A stretch of DNA of 64,000 nt from Ancylothrix sp036704045 (lineage in GTDB: Bacteria; Cyanobacteriota; Cyanobacteriia; Cyanobacteriales; Oscillatoriaceae): assembly GCA_036704045.1 (NCBI GenBank), contig DATNQM010000053.1:248001-312000 (forward strand), read 5' to 3'. Numbering within the stretch: the first letter of the stretch is position 1; each line of letters opens with the position of its first letter. The position numbers and the translations under genes are program-made. The notes beneath the pieces were generated by a model. That model did no database searches. It worked only from the letters and a program-made list of their open reading frames with translations, and was not told where the DNA came from. Below are positions 18,899-27,589 of this stretch, piece after piece.

Positions 18899-21800
18899 AT
18901 GAATACTCGCAATTTCAACCAATCTTCTAATAATTTACCTGTAAATTTAGAAACTCCTTTCGCTTCTAATTTTAAAGATTCTTTTTTAGAGCCGGGTGCA
19001 AATGTAGCGCAGTTTTGGCAAGAGTTTTTAAAAGATTTACCTCCTATAAATGGGGGAGATTTTTTGAATTTGAGTTCACAAAACAAAGTAGATGTGGAAA
19101 CGGGCGTGGGGCCGGTTACGGAAGAAATTAAATTGTCTTTAACTCAAACTTCTTTCTTAAAAGCTATCTCTGAACAAAATTCTATAGATTTATATATTTT
19201 GATTCAAGCGGCTTGGGCAATTTTGCTGAGTCGATACAGTCGGGAAAAAAATGTGGTGTTTGGAGTGACACCGACATCGGGAAGTTTTAATGCTTTGCCG
19301 ATGAGAATTTTTGTAGATGCAGAAGAAAATTTTATTTCTTTTGTGAAAGAATTAGAGCGATTATGGTTGATTTTGGCGGACTACCGACATACTAATATTG
19401 AGCAAATCCAAGAATGGTTGAATTTACCTAAATATGGTAATATTTTTGAACACTTATTGATATTTGATAACGAGGTAAAAAGTTCAGAATACTTTAGAAA
19501 ATATGGGTTATTTATTAGTTGTTTTTCCGAAGAAAAACTGGTTATAAAAATTCAATATAACCCTGAAAAGTTTAGAGAAAGTACAGTTAAAAGGGTACTT
19601 TTGCATATTAAAACTTTATTAGAAAATATTGGTTTAAATCCTAACCAACGCTTAAAAGAAATTTCTAATCTCTGTGGGGCAGAATACCATCAAATAATGA
19701 TGGATTGGAATAAAACAGAGGGCGAATATCCAGAAAATTTTTGCATTCATCAGGTTTTTGAAGAACAAGTTATATTGCACCCTGATGGGCCGGCAGTGGT
19801 ATTTGGAAAACAACAATTATCCTACAATGAACTTAACCAAAAAGCTAATCAATTAGCTCATTATTTAATAGGTTTGGGAGTTGGTGCTGACGTTCCTGTG
19901 GTGATTTGTTTAGAGAGAAGTATTGAGTTAATGGTGGCTATTTTAGCGGTGTTAAAAGCTGGCGGTGGCTATGTGCCGGTGGATCCTGAGTATCCGAAAG
20001 AACGTATTAATTTTATTTTGGAAGATGTCAAGACGCCGGTGTTATTAACTAGTGAAAAATTGTCAAAGAAACTGCCGCAAATTGAAGGAAAAATTTTGTG
20101 TTTAGACGGGTTGGAAAAAGCAATTTTTACAGGCAATATTGATAACCCAGTTTGTGAAATTAATCCAGAAAATTTAGCGTATATTATTTATACTTCTGGA
20201 TCTACAGGCAAACCGAAGGGGGTTTTGATTCCTCATCGAGGTGTGGTTAATCACAGTTGGTATATGGCTAAATTTTTTGAGCTTACACCGGCGGATCGGG
20301 TGTTGCAATTTTCAACAATTAGTTTTGATATAGCGGTTGAAGAAATTTATCCAACTTGGTTTAGGGGGGCGGCGCTGGTTTTAAGAAGCCCAGAAATAGG
20401 AACAGCGGCAGAATTTATTAATTTTTCTGAGCAAAATCACATCAGTATATGGAATTTGCCGACTGCTTTTTGGCATGAGTTAGTGTACGGACTTTATCAG
20501 ACAAAACAAGCGCTTCCTGATGCCTTACGTTTGGTGGTTGTGGGGGGAGAAAAAGCGTCTATTAAAGCTTATGAAAATTGGCAAAAATTGGCCGGTGTAG
20601 AAAAAATACGCTGGCTAAATTCTTACGGGCCTACTGAAACAACGGTGACGGCAACGTGTTATGAACCAGGGTCAGAAATTCCAGAAAAATTACCAATTGG
20701 TAAACCCATAGACAATACTAAGGTGTATATTTTAGATGAAAATATGCAGCCTGTTTCAATAGGTGTGGCGGGGGAATTGTATATTGGTGGTGCCGGTATT
20801 GCAAGGGGATATTTAAATCGGCCAGAAACTACGGCAGAAAGGTTTATTCCAAATTTATTGTTCAAATTGCCTGCAAATGTTTCGCCCGTTAACCAATCTT
20901 TTGAGACAAAAAAAGATAGATTTAAAGTCGCAGAAAATCCTGGAAATGAAACCCGGATTGAAGGCAATAAGGAGGGGATAAAAAATGAAAAGCAAAATCT
21001 TAATTTTTCCCCTGGTTTACTGTACAAAACTGGTGATTTAGTGAGGTATTTAGAAGATGGAAATATTGAGTATTTAGGTCGATTAGATTTCCAAGTTAAA
21101 ATTCGCGGATATCGAATTGAATTAGGAGAAATTGAAAAAGCCATTGAACAATATCCAGAGGTAGCACAAACCACTGTAATTGCCCAGGAAGATAAGGGTG
21201 GCGAAAAGCGAATTTTGGCTTATGTGGTGGGGAAACAAAAAGATAATTTAGACGAGAAAAAACTTCGGGAATTTTTACAAGAGAAATTGCCCAAATATAT
21301 GATGCCTTCGGCATTTGTGGGGATGGAATTTTTGCCGGTGACGGCTAACGGAAAGGTAGACAGAAAAGCTTTGCCGGTGCCAAAATTTGAGCGAATTCAG
21401 CAAGACACAAATTTTTTGGAACCAAAAGACGATTTAGAATTGCAACTAAAGCTAATTTGGGAGAAAACTTTGGGGGTTAGAAATATTAGCCTAAACGATA
21501 ACTTTTTTGATTTAGGTGGGCATTCATTGTTAGCGGTGAGACTGTTATCAGAAATAGAGAAAGTTTGGAAAAAAAATTTCCCGATTACCGCATTTTTAAA
21601 AGCGCCAACCATTGAAAAGCAGGCAAATATTTTAAGAGGAGAAGGATTAACTGTTAATAATTCGTCCTTGGTATTATTAAATCAGGGCGGGGAAGGAGTT
21701 CCACTGTTTTGTATTTATGGAATTTTGCTTTACCAACCCCTGGCGCATCATTTTGATGGGGAAAGAGACGTTTATGGACTCTACCTTCCGGCAGAAATTA

Positions 21801-22483
21801 ATCTGCTTAAAGAGGGGATAACGAAAGAAGAAAAAACGCAGTTAACCAGCGTGATTTATTTAGCAAGTCTGTATCGCCAAATAATTCAAGAAAAGCAACC
21901 AACCGGCCCGTATCTTTTAGCTGGAGAGTCTTTTGGCGGCTTGGTGGCGCTAGAAATTGCCCAACAATTGCGACAGCAGGGCGAAGACGTGGGGTTGGTT
22001 TCACTGTTTGATACGTTAGCGCCCGATCCTATGAAGCGGCTACCCTGGCATAAAAAATTAGGTTTTCATCTTCAAAATATACAGCGAGAAAGAGGACAGT
22101 ACATCTTGAGTAAGTTACAACAAAGAGTAGAGGTTGCTAAAAATCAATTTCTCAGCTATTGGGTTAAATTTGCCCGTAGGTTAGAGAAACAAACCCCAAA
22201 AATCTTGGCAACTCCCTTACCAGAAACGCCAATGTGGCGTGTGCGAGACAACATGATCGATCAGGCAATACAAAATTACGAACCTCAACCCTATGCTGGT
22301 AAAGTTGTTTTATTCCGAGCGATGGATTGTTCGCAATTTGAGTGGTACTATACTGAACCGAAATTGTGGTCAAAGATAGCAGTGGGAGAATTGCAGGTTT
22401 ATGAAGTTTCGGGTGATCATTTGGGGATTTTAAAAGAACCCTATGTGACAGTTTTAGCAGAACTTCTAAAAAAATCTTTGTAA
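18899..22483 (+). CDS. single-module NRPS: partial condensation, adenylation, carrier and thioesterase domains
   Basis: A 1194-residue protein. Residues about 25-255 resemble only the C-terminal lobe of a condensation domain; no HHxxxDG is present, so condensation activity is unlikely. The adenylation domain begins near 280 and has YTSGSTGKPKG (A3), NSYGPTETT (A5), GELYIGGAGIARGYLNRPE (A6), YKTGDL (A7) and NGKVDRKALP (A10). About 45 extra polar residues sit between A6 and A7 (near 660-705). The carrier site is DLGGHSLL (Ser near 873). A type I thioesterase follows with GESFGG (Ser near 1009) and GDHLGIL (His near 1173). By hand alignment to GrsA the specificity residues read D-I-E-N-V-V-S-V-T-K; I cannot assign a substrate. 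Confidence 0.85.
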   Translation: MNTRNFNQSSNNLPVNLETPFASNFKDSFLEPGANVAQFWQEFLKDLPPINGGDFLNLSSQNKVDVETGVGPVTEEIKLSLTQTSFLKAISEQNSIDLYILIQAAWAILLSRYSREKNVVFGVTPTSGSFNALPMRIFVDAEENFISFVKELERLWLILADYRHTNIEQIQEWLNLPKYGNIFEHLLIFDNEVKSSEYFRKYGLFISCFSEEKLVIKIQYNPEKFRESTVKRVLLHIKTLLENIGLNPNQRLKEISNLCGAEYHQIMMDWNKTEGEYPENFCIHQVFEEQVILHPDGPAVVFGKQQLSYNELNQKANQLAHYLIGLGVGADVPVVICLERSIELMVAILAVLKAGGGYVPVDPEYPKERINFILEDVKTPVLLTSEKLSKKLPQIEGKILCLDGLEKAIFTGNIDNPVCEINPENLAYIIYTSGSTGKPKGVLIPHRGVVNHSWYMAKFFELTPADRVLQFSTISFDIAVEEIYPTWFRGAALVLRSPEIGTAAEFINFSEQNHISIWNLPTAFWHELVYGLYQTKQALPDALRLVVVGGEKASIKAYENWQKLAGVEKIRWLNSYGPTETTVTATCYEPGSEIPEKLPIGKPIDNTKVYILDENMQPVSIGVAGELYIGGAGIARGYLNRPETTAERFIPNLLFKLPANVSPVNQSFETKKDRFKVAENPGNETRIEGNKEGIKNEKQNLNFSPGLLYKTGDLVRYLEDGNIEYLGRLDFQVKIRGYRIELGEIEKAIEQYPEVAQTTVIAQEDKGGEKRILAYVVGKQKDNLDEKKLREFLQEKLPKYMMPSAFVGMEFLPVTANGKVDRKALPVPKFERIQQDTNFLEPKDDLELQLKLIWEKTLGVRNISLNDNFFDLGGHSLLAVRLLSEIEKVWKKNFPITAFLKAPTIEKQANILRGEGLTVNNSSLVLLNQGGEGVPLFCIYGILLYQPLAHHFDGERDVYGLYLPAEINLLKEGITKEEKTQLTSVIYLASLYRQIIQEKQPTGPYLLAGESFGGLVALEIAQQLRQQGEDVGLVSLFDTLAPDPMKRLPWHKKLGFHLQNIQRERGQYILSKLQQRVEVAKNQFLSYWVKFARRLEKQTPKILATPLPETPMWRVRDNMIDQAIQNYEPQPYAGKVVLFRAMDCSQFEWYYTEPKLWSKIAVGELQVYEVSGDHLGILKEPYVTVLAELLKKSL

Positions 22484-22517
22484 CTATAAGTAAGATGATA
22501 ATCCAGTGAGGCAAAAC

Positions 22518-24797
22518 ATGATGGAAGTCGAGCAAATTTCCCCCAAAATATCTCTTAATAAACCGGGCAAAAATTTACCAGAATTTCCTGAAGATGGGGA
22601 AGAGTTTACAACTCAATCACCCAGTAAAGGTTTAAATTTACGCCCTTTAATGCGGGTATCTTTGCGTCGGTGGTATGTCATTGTTGGCTTCACGGCGTTG
22701 GCGGCATCAGCTGTTTGGTTGTTGAATTTAAAAAAGCCGTCGGTTTATAAAAGCACTTTTAGGTTATTAGTTGAGCCTGTGACTTCGGAAGCAAAATTAG
22801 CTGAACCGACGACATTAACTCGCAGTGGGGGGATGCCTAGTGAGTCGATGTTTGCCTTAGATTACCCGACGCAGATTCAAATTTTAACAGATAATCAAAT
22901 GTTGTCTAAAATTTTAGAAGATGTGCGGGTTCGTTACCCTCAATTAAGTTATGCTGCTCTTAAGGAAGGATTAGTGGTAAAACGGGTGGGAGAGGGAGAT
23001 TCTTCTTCGACTCGCACAAAATTAATAGAAGTTAGCTATCAAGATCAAAAGGCAGATTTAGTGCAGTTTGTTTTAGAAAGAACTGCTTATCGATATTTAA
23101 AATATAGTTTGGAAGAGAGGAAAAGTCGGCTTAGCCAAGGGGTAAAATTTATTGAGGAAAGACTGCCACAATTACAAACTCAAGTGACGACTTTGCAAGC
23201 GCAATTACAGAAGTTACAAGAGCAGTATGATTTGGCTGATCCTAAACAAAAGAATGATTTTTTGTATAAGCAAAATCAAGATATAACGACGCTAGAATTA
23301 GATACTCAACGACAGTTAAAAGAGCAACAGGAACTTTATGCTAATTTACAACAGCAATTACAACTAACTCCGGGGGAAGGTTTAGCGGCAACTGCGTTGA
23401 GTGAAAATGCTAATTATCAGCAGCTTGTCTCTAAATATAAGGAAATTGAAAGGCAAATTGCTATAGAGTCGGCGCGGTTTCAAATGGGTAGCCCGCAGAT
23501 GCAAAATTTGGAAAATCAACGTCAAAAGTTGTTGGCGTTGATGAATGAAGAAACGGCATCAATTATTGGAAGTAATGGAACAAGTGTAGTCGGAGAGAAT
23601 GGGGCTAATTTGGGAACGCAAAACGCAACTCGTTTAGCTTTAATTAAACAGTTGGTAGATACGGATAATCAAATTAATATTCTGCAAGTTCGCGCCCAAG
23701 AAGTTGCTCAAGCAAAAGCGAATATTGAGAAAGAAATTAATCAAGTACCGGCTATTTCTCGCCAGTATGATGATTTACAACGTCAGTTAGAAATTGCAAC
23801 TAAAACTCTTGATCAACTTTTAACACAACGACAAACATTACAAATTGAAGCAGCCCAAAATGAGGTGCCTTGGGAATTGGTTTCTAAACCGCAAATATCT
23901 GTGGATGAAGAAGGTAAACCTGTGGCGGAACCGGCGGATTTGAAAAAGAAATTAACCCAGGCAATTATGGGAGGTTTGTTGTTAGGTTTAGCGGCGGCTT
24001 TCTTGTTAGAAAAGTATCGCAATATTTATAATGGTACTCCTGATTTAGAAGATGCGGTGAAAGTTCCGTTGTTGGGAGAAATTCCTTATTCTAATGTTGT
24101 TGATAATCGAGTAGAAGATGGCCGGGAAGTAAATAATCATGGATTGTTTCTTGATGCTTTTGAATCGGTTTATGCCAATCTACGATTTTTATTTACTGAC
24201 CGGCCGGTGCGTTCTTTAACGATTTCTTCTGCTACTGCCGGTGATGGCAAATCAATTGTTGCTTTAAACGTTGCTAAAACAGCCGCAGCGATGGGGCACC
24301 GGGTGTTATTAGTAGATGCAGATTTTCGCTTTCCTCGCCTGCACAAATTGTTAAATTTACCTAACCAAAAAGGTTTAACTGATTTACTTTCTAGTAATCA
24401 ACCGGCCAATAATTTCATTCAGCGTCCTTTGGCAATGGATAATTTTTCTGTTCTGACATCAGGACAACCTTTGCCTAATTCAATTCGTCAGCTTGCCTCA
24501 TCAAAAATGCAGTATCTCATTAAAGAATTTCAAGGCAATTATGATTTAGTAATTTATGATACTCCCCATCTTTTTAACTTAATGGATGCTCATTTTTTGG
24601 GAGACAATACTGATGGGGTTTTGATGGTTGTAGCGGTAGGAAAAACGCCTGCATCTGCGGTTAAAAAAGTTATTAAACAGTTGGAAGCCTATAACATTCG
24701 CTGTTTAGGAGTGGTAGCAAATCACCTCAATTCTAAGGGCAAAAAATCTCTGCCAGCCAACCCGCCAGAAATGCTGGATGAGGTAGTGGTAGGTTAG
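22518..24797 (+). CDS. Wzc/GumC-type polysaccharide co-polymerase with BY-kinase-like domain
   Basis: About 759 residues. Two membrane helices (near residues 55-75 and 485-505) flank a periplasmic Wzz region with long coiled coils (about 195-460). The cytoplasmic C-terminal domain resembles CpsD/CapB: Walker A SATAGDGKS, Walker A' VLLVDADFRFPRLH and Walker B DLVIYDTPH. The family controls chain length and export of capsular or exopolysaccharide. The usual C-terminal tyrosine cluster is missing: the end is GKKSLPANPPEMLDEVVVG. The longest ORF starts at GTG 22506, but GAGG at 22507-22510 supports the ATG at 22518. It is 34 bases downstream of the NRPS gene. Confidence 0.85.
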   Translation: MMEVEQISPKISLNKPGKNLPEFPEDGEEFTTQSPSKGLNLRPLMRVSLRRWYVIVGFTALAASAVWLLNLKKPSVYKSTFRLLVEPVTSEAKLAEPTTLTRSGGMPSESMFALDYPTQIQILTDNQMLSKILEDVRVRYPQLSYAALKEGLVVKRVGEGDSSSTRTKLIEVSYQDQKADLVQFVLERTAYRYLKYSLEERKSRLSQGVKFIEERLPQLQTQVTTLQAQLQKLQEQYDLADPKQKNDFLYKQNQDITTLELDTQRQLKEQQELYANLQQQLQLTPGEGLAATALSENANYQQLVSKYKEIERQIAIESARFQMGSPQMQNLENQRQKLLALMNEETASIIGSNGTSVVGENGANLGTQNATRLALIKQLVDTDNQINILQVRAQEVAQAKANIEKEINQVPAISRQYDDLQRQLEIATKTLDQLLTQRQTLQIEAAQNEVPWELVSKPQISVDEEGKPVAEPADLKKKLTQAIMGGLLLGLAAAFLLEKYRNIYNGTPDLEDAVKVPLLGEIPYSNVVDNRVEDGREVNNHGLFLDAFESVYANLRFLFTDRPVRSLTISSATAGDGKSIVALNVAKTAAAMGHRVLLVDADFRFPRLHKLLNLPNQKGLTDLLSSNQPANNFIQRPLAMDNFSVLTSGQPLPNSIRQLASSKMQYLIKEFQGNYDLVIYDTPHLFNLMDAHFLGDNTDGVLMVVAVGKTPASAVKKVIKQLEAYNIRCLGVVANHLNSKGKKSLPANPPEMLDEVVVG

Positions 24798-24937
24798 GTA
24801 ATTGTTGTTTTTTATTAAGTTCATAAATCGGCGGTTAATACAAAATTGCTCTTGGTGGGAAAACAATTTCCATCAAACCTTCGGCATCCCAAAAATGTTA
24901 AAATAGCAAAGATTGCACGTTGGGAGAAACACCGAAT

Positions 24938-25537
24938 ATGGGACGCCGTAAAGCCACCGTTACCTATACCGTAAAAGCCCACCCAGGAGTTACCATTACG
25001 GTGCCGGGAAAAGGCGATGATGAAAAAACAAGAGCAAGTGCCCTAGATGAAGCCTTGCGCTTGATGACAGAAGAAACTGGCCCGCTGGATAGTGATAGTT
25101 TTCCCGATGGGTTAGGAGTTGAAGATTTAATTTTTGTTGAAGCCTCCCATTCTCTGCTCAAAGAAGCGGAAGAAACGAGGACAGAAAAAGAACTAGAACC
25201 AATGGAAAAAGCAGCAAAAACTGTTGCTGAATTCACCTTAAAACGGGCAGCTTTGCAACAACAACAAGCGGGGGCCCAAAAATATTTAGGGTTAATTGAG
25301 GCGGTATTTTCTCTGCAACCTCTCACCGGCGAACAAATTGAAATGGCTACCGATAAAGCGTTTCCCAAAACTCTTGAAAATTTAGCTATTGCCAAAATAG
25401 ATTTTGATAAATTGCAGCCCCAAGCTGAGGAAGCATGGAAACTCTTAAAACCGGCTTTTTCCCCGGCTGAAGAACAAAAACCCACCTCCAGCAATGGCAA
25501 TAAACGGGAAAATGAGCCGGTGGCCAAGGTAAAATAG
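24938..25537 (+). CDS. conserved protein of unknown function next to ccmP
   Basis: A 199-residue soluble protein. I do not recognise a named domain. The N-terminus (GRRKATVTYTVKAHPGVTI) looks like a small beta-strand module, followed by a charged helical region (about 60-125) and a helix-rich end. No signal peptide or membrane segment is visible. The longest ORF begins at TTG 24920, but GGGAGA at 24922-24927 is placed for the ATG at 24938. It is on the same strand as ccmP, 120 bases upstream, with a repeat element between. A link to carboxysomes is only suggested by position. Confidence 0.6.
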   Translation: MGRRKATVTYTVKAHPGVTITVPGKGDDEKTRASALDEALRLMTEETGPLDSDSFPDGLGVEDLIFVEASHSLLKEAEETRTEKELEPMEKAAKTVAEFTLKRAALQQQQAGAQKYLGLIEAVFSLQPLTGEQIEMATDKAFPKTLENLAIAKIDFDKLQPQAEEAWKLLKPAFSPAEEQKPTSSNGNKRENEPVAKVK

Positions 25538-25541
25538 CACG

Positions 25542-25596
25542 TTGTCAATTGACAGTTGATAATTGATATTCCCAATTGGCAATTGACAATTGACAA
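25542..25596. repeat. CAATTGAC-type dispersed repeat with dyad symmetry
   Basis: Imperfect copies of (C)AATTGACA/TTGTCAATTG. The outer arms TTGTCAATTG (25542-25551) and CAATTGACAA (25587-25596) form a perfect 10-bp inverted repeat. Elements of this kind are widespread between cyanobacterial genes. It lies between the unknown gene and ccmP and could fold in the transcript. Confidence 0.65.
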
Positions 25597-25657
25597 AACA
25601 AGGTAAACTCTAATATTGCACGTTAAATAGAGTCCCCCGACTGCACGGAGTAAAACC

Positions 25658-26305
25658 TTGGGAATTGAGTTACGCAGTTATGTATATTTAGACAGCTTAC
25701 AACCCCAGCACGCGGCGTATATCGGCACCGTTGCCCAAGGGTTTTTGCCATTACCGGGGGATGCTTCGTTGTGGATAGAAATTTCACCGGGAATAGAAAT
25801 TAATCGTATTACTGATGTGGCTTTAAAATCTGCAACTGTGCGTCCGGGGGTGCAAATTGTTGAGCGACTTTATGGACTTTTAGAAATACATTCTAGTAAA
25901 CAAGGCGAAACGCGGGCTGCTGGTTCGGCAATTTTAGATATGTTGGGAGTGCGGCGCGAAGAATGTATTAAACCCCGGATTATTTCTAGTCAAATTATCC
26001 GCAATATTGACCCCCACCAAACACAACTTATTAACCGCACTCGACGCGGACAACTTTTGTTGGCAGGACAAACTCTTTATGTTTTGGAAGTTGAACCGGC
26101 TGCTTATGCTGCTTTGGCTGCAAATGAGTCTGAAAAAGCAGCCTCTATTAATATATTAGAAATTCTGCCGGTGGGTAGCTTCGGACGTCTTTATTTAGGC
26201 GGAGAAGAACGCGATATTTTAGCTGCTTCACGGGCTGCTATTGGTGCTATTGAAAATATACCAGGCCGGGATAATTTGGCGGCCGGTGTAGGCAGAAAAG
26301 AATAA
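25658..26305 (+). CDS. ccmP: carboxysome shell protein CcmP (tandem BMC domains)
   Basis: A 215-residue tandem bacterial-microcompartment protein. CcmP is a minor beta-carboxysome shell protein whose trimers stack and form a large gated pore. The first BMC repeat covers about 1-105 and the second about 106-205, containing RRGQLLLAGQTLYVLEVEPA and GSFGRLYLGGEERD. VERLYGLLE places Glu69 and Arg70, the two residues reported as the pore gate in CcmP, at exactly those numbers when the TTG at 25658 is the start. GGAG at 25646-25649 supports that TTG start. Away from the main ccmKLMN operon, as is usual for ccmP in other cyanobacteria (family knowledge). Confidence 0.92.
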   Translation: MGIELRSYVYLDSLQPQHAAYIGTVAQGFLPLPGDASLWIEISPGIEINRITDVALKSATVRPGVQIVERLYGLLEIHSSKQGETRAAGSAILDMLGVRREECIKPRIISSQIIRNIDPHQTQLINRTRRGQLLLAGQTLYVLEVEPAAYAALAANESEKAASINILEILPVGSFGRLYLGGEERDILAASRAAIGAIENIPGRDNLAAGVGRKE

Positions 26306-26390
26306 AACACCGCCAACCAAAACAACAGATGGGAGGCTGAATGCGATACATTGGAAAATTGGAAATCTGGGATTAGGAAAACATCGGCTC

Positions 26391-27137
26391 ATGGCAAATA
26401 TACAACATCTGGAATTGCTAAAACAAGGGGCAGTTAAATGGATTGAATGGCGCCTTAAACACCCTGAAATTGAACTGGATTTAACCGAAGCTGCCTTGAG
26501 GGGTGCAAATCTTCGTGGAGCCCAATTGCAGGGCGTAAATTTGCGACGTGCAGACTTAGGAAACTCTAAATTAATTGCAGCAAATTTAACCGCAGCAAAT
26601 CTCAGCCTTGCTAACTTATCCGATGCTGTTCTTGTGGAGGCTTGTTTAAATTCTGCTAACCTCACCGGCACTTATTTAATAAATGCCTTACTCCATGACA
26701 GTGATTTAACAAATGCAAATTTAATTGGCGCTGATTTAAGTGAAGCAAATTTAACATCAGCAGATTTGACAGGGGCTCATTTGGTGGGCGCAAGTTTAAG
26801 AAAAGCTATGTTGCGCGAGGCACATTTGGGTGGGGCAAACCTTGCTAATGCCAGCCTTCAAAGTGCCGAATTTATTAATGCTTATTTGTATAAAGTTAAT
26901 TTTCAAAAAGCTAATTTATCTGAAGCTTATTTGACGGGGGCTAATCTTTTTAAAGCTAATTTGGCTGAAGCTGATTTGACGGGGACAGATTTACGATCTT
27001 GTAACTTAAGCTATGCAAATTTGAAAGGCGCAAATTTGAAAGATGCAAAGTTGCGGGGAGCAAATTTAAAGGGGACGAACTTGACAGGAGCAAATTTAGC
27101 GGGCGCTAGTATGTCGGATGAACTGTTTTATGAATAA
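26391..27137 (+). CDS. pentapeptide-repeat protein
   Basis: A 248-residue protein. From about residue 30 to 240 it is almost wholly A(D/N)LxX repeats (for example ANLTAANLSLANLSDAVL), which fold as a right-handed quadrilateral beta-helix. Residues 1-28 form a short helical cap (HLELLKQGAVKWIEWRLKHP). No membrane segment or enzyme domain is attached. Cyanobacteria carry many such proteins and most have no known function; some relatives in other bacteria mimic DNA and bind gyrase. An AGGAAA lies 12 bases before the ATG. It lies 85 bases after ccmP. Confidence 0.85.
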   Translation: MANIQHLELLKQGAVKWIEWRLKHPEIELDLTEAALRGANLRGAQLQGVNLRRADLGNSKLIAANLTAANLSLANLSDAVLVEACLNSANLTGTYLINALLHDSDLTNANLIGADLSEANLTSADLTGAHLVGASLRKAMLREAHLGGANLANASLQSAEFINAYLYKVNFQKANLSEAYLTGANLFKANLAEADLTGTDLRSCNLSYANLKGANLKDAKLRGANLKGTNLTGANLAGASMSDELFYE

Positions 27138-27589
27138 GAGGGAAATTACGCAAGCGAACTCAATAATAAGTGGGAAAATGGGAAGCTTTCTTTGAGCAAA
27201 AAAAAGGCTTCTAAAGATTAAAATCCCTAAAAAACAAAACTCAAAACAGAAAATTCAATAACAGAAAACAGATAAATAGTTCCGGGGTAAATGGGAACAA
27301 AAAGTTGTGCTTAGTAAAATTTGCAGACTTGTTCTCCGCAAATACACGGAACTTTTATTTATCATCCCACAAACTTTAAAGAATCTGATAGGGTTAATTA
27401 TGAAGATATCACTCAAAAGATAGAGGCGGTCAACCGGCCTTGCTGTTACTTTGAGTAAGAGATATCTGATAAAAATCAAGCAGATATTTCGCGTTTATGC
27501 GATTTATTTAATGGCGAATTTGGGCAAGGTTTTTTGCTCAAACTCCAGGGTTGTATCTACCCAAACATCTTTTACCTGGAGACAACAAA
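27138..27589. promoter_or_regulatory. leader of the beta-helix/RTX gene with a nested stem-loop
   Basis: This 450-base stretch has no supported gene. A 6-bp hairpin (ATTTGC 27319-27324, GCAAAT 27338-27343) is followed by a larger nested stem: GATATC (27405-27410) with GATATC (27461-27466), enclosing ACTCAAA (27411-27417) with TTTGAGT (27450-27456). The inner loop holds GGCGGTCAACCGGCC. It ends about 125 bases before the start codon, so it may be part of a structured 5' leader. GGAGA at 27578-27582 is the ribosome binding site. Confidence 0.35.

Noticed and set aside
20659..21174. A 171-codon minus-strand frame inside the NRPS gene
   Set aside because: It lies opposite the adenylation core motifs, which define the plus strand as coding.
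24964..25596. A 210-codon frame on the minus strand opposite the gene before ccmP
   Set aside because: It covers the plus-strand gene fully and begins in the CAATTGAC repeat (giving INCQL-type peptides); it is a shadow frame.
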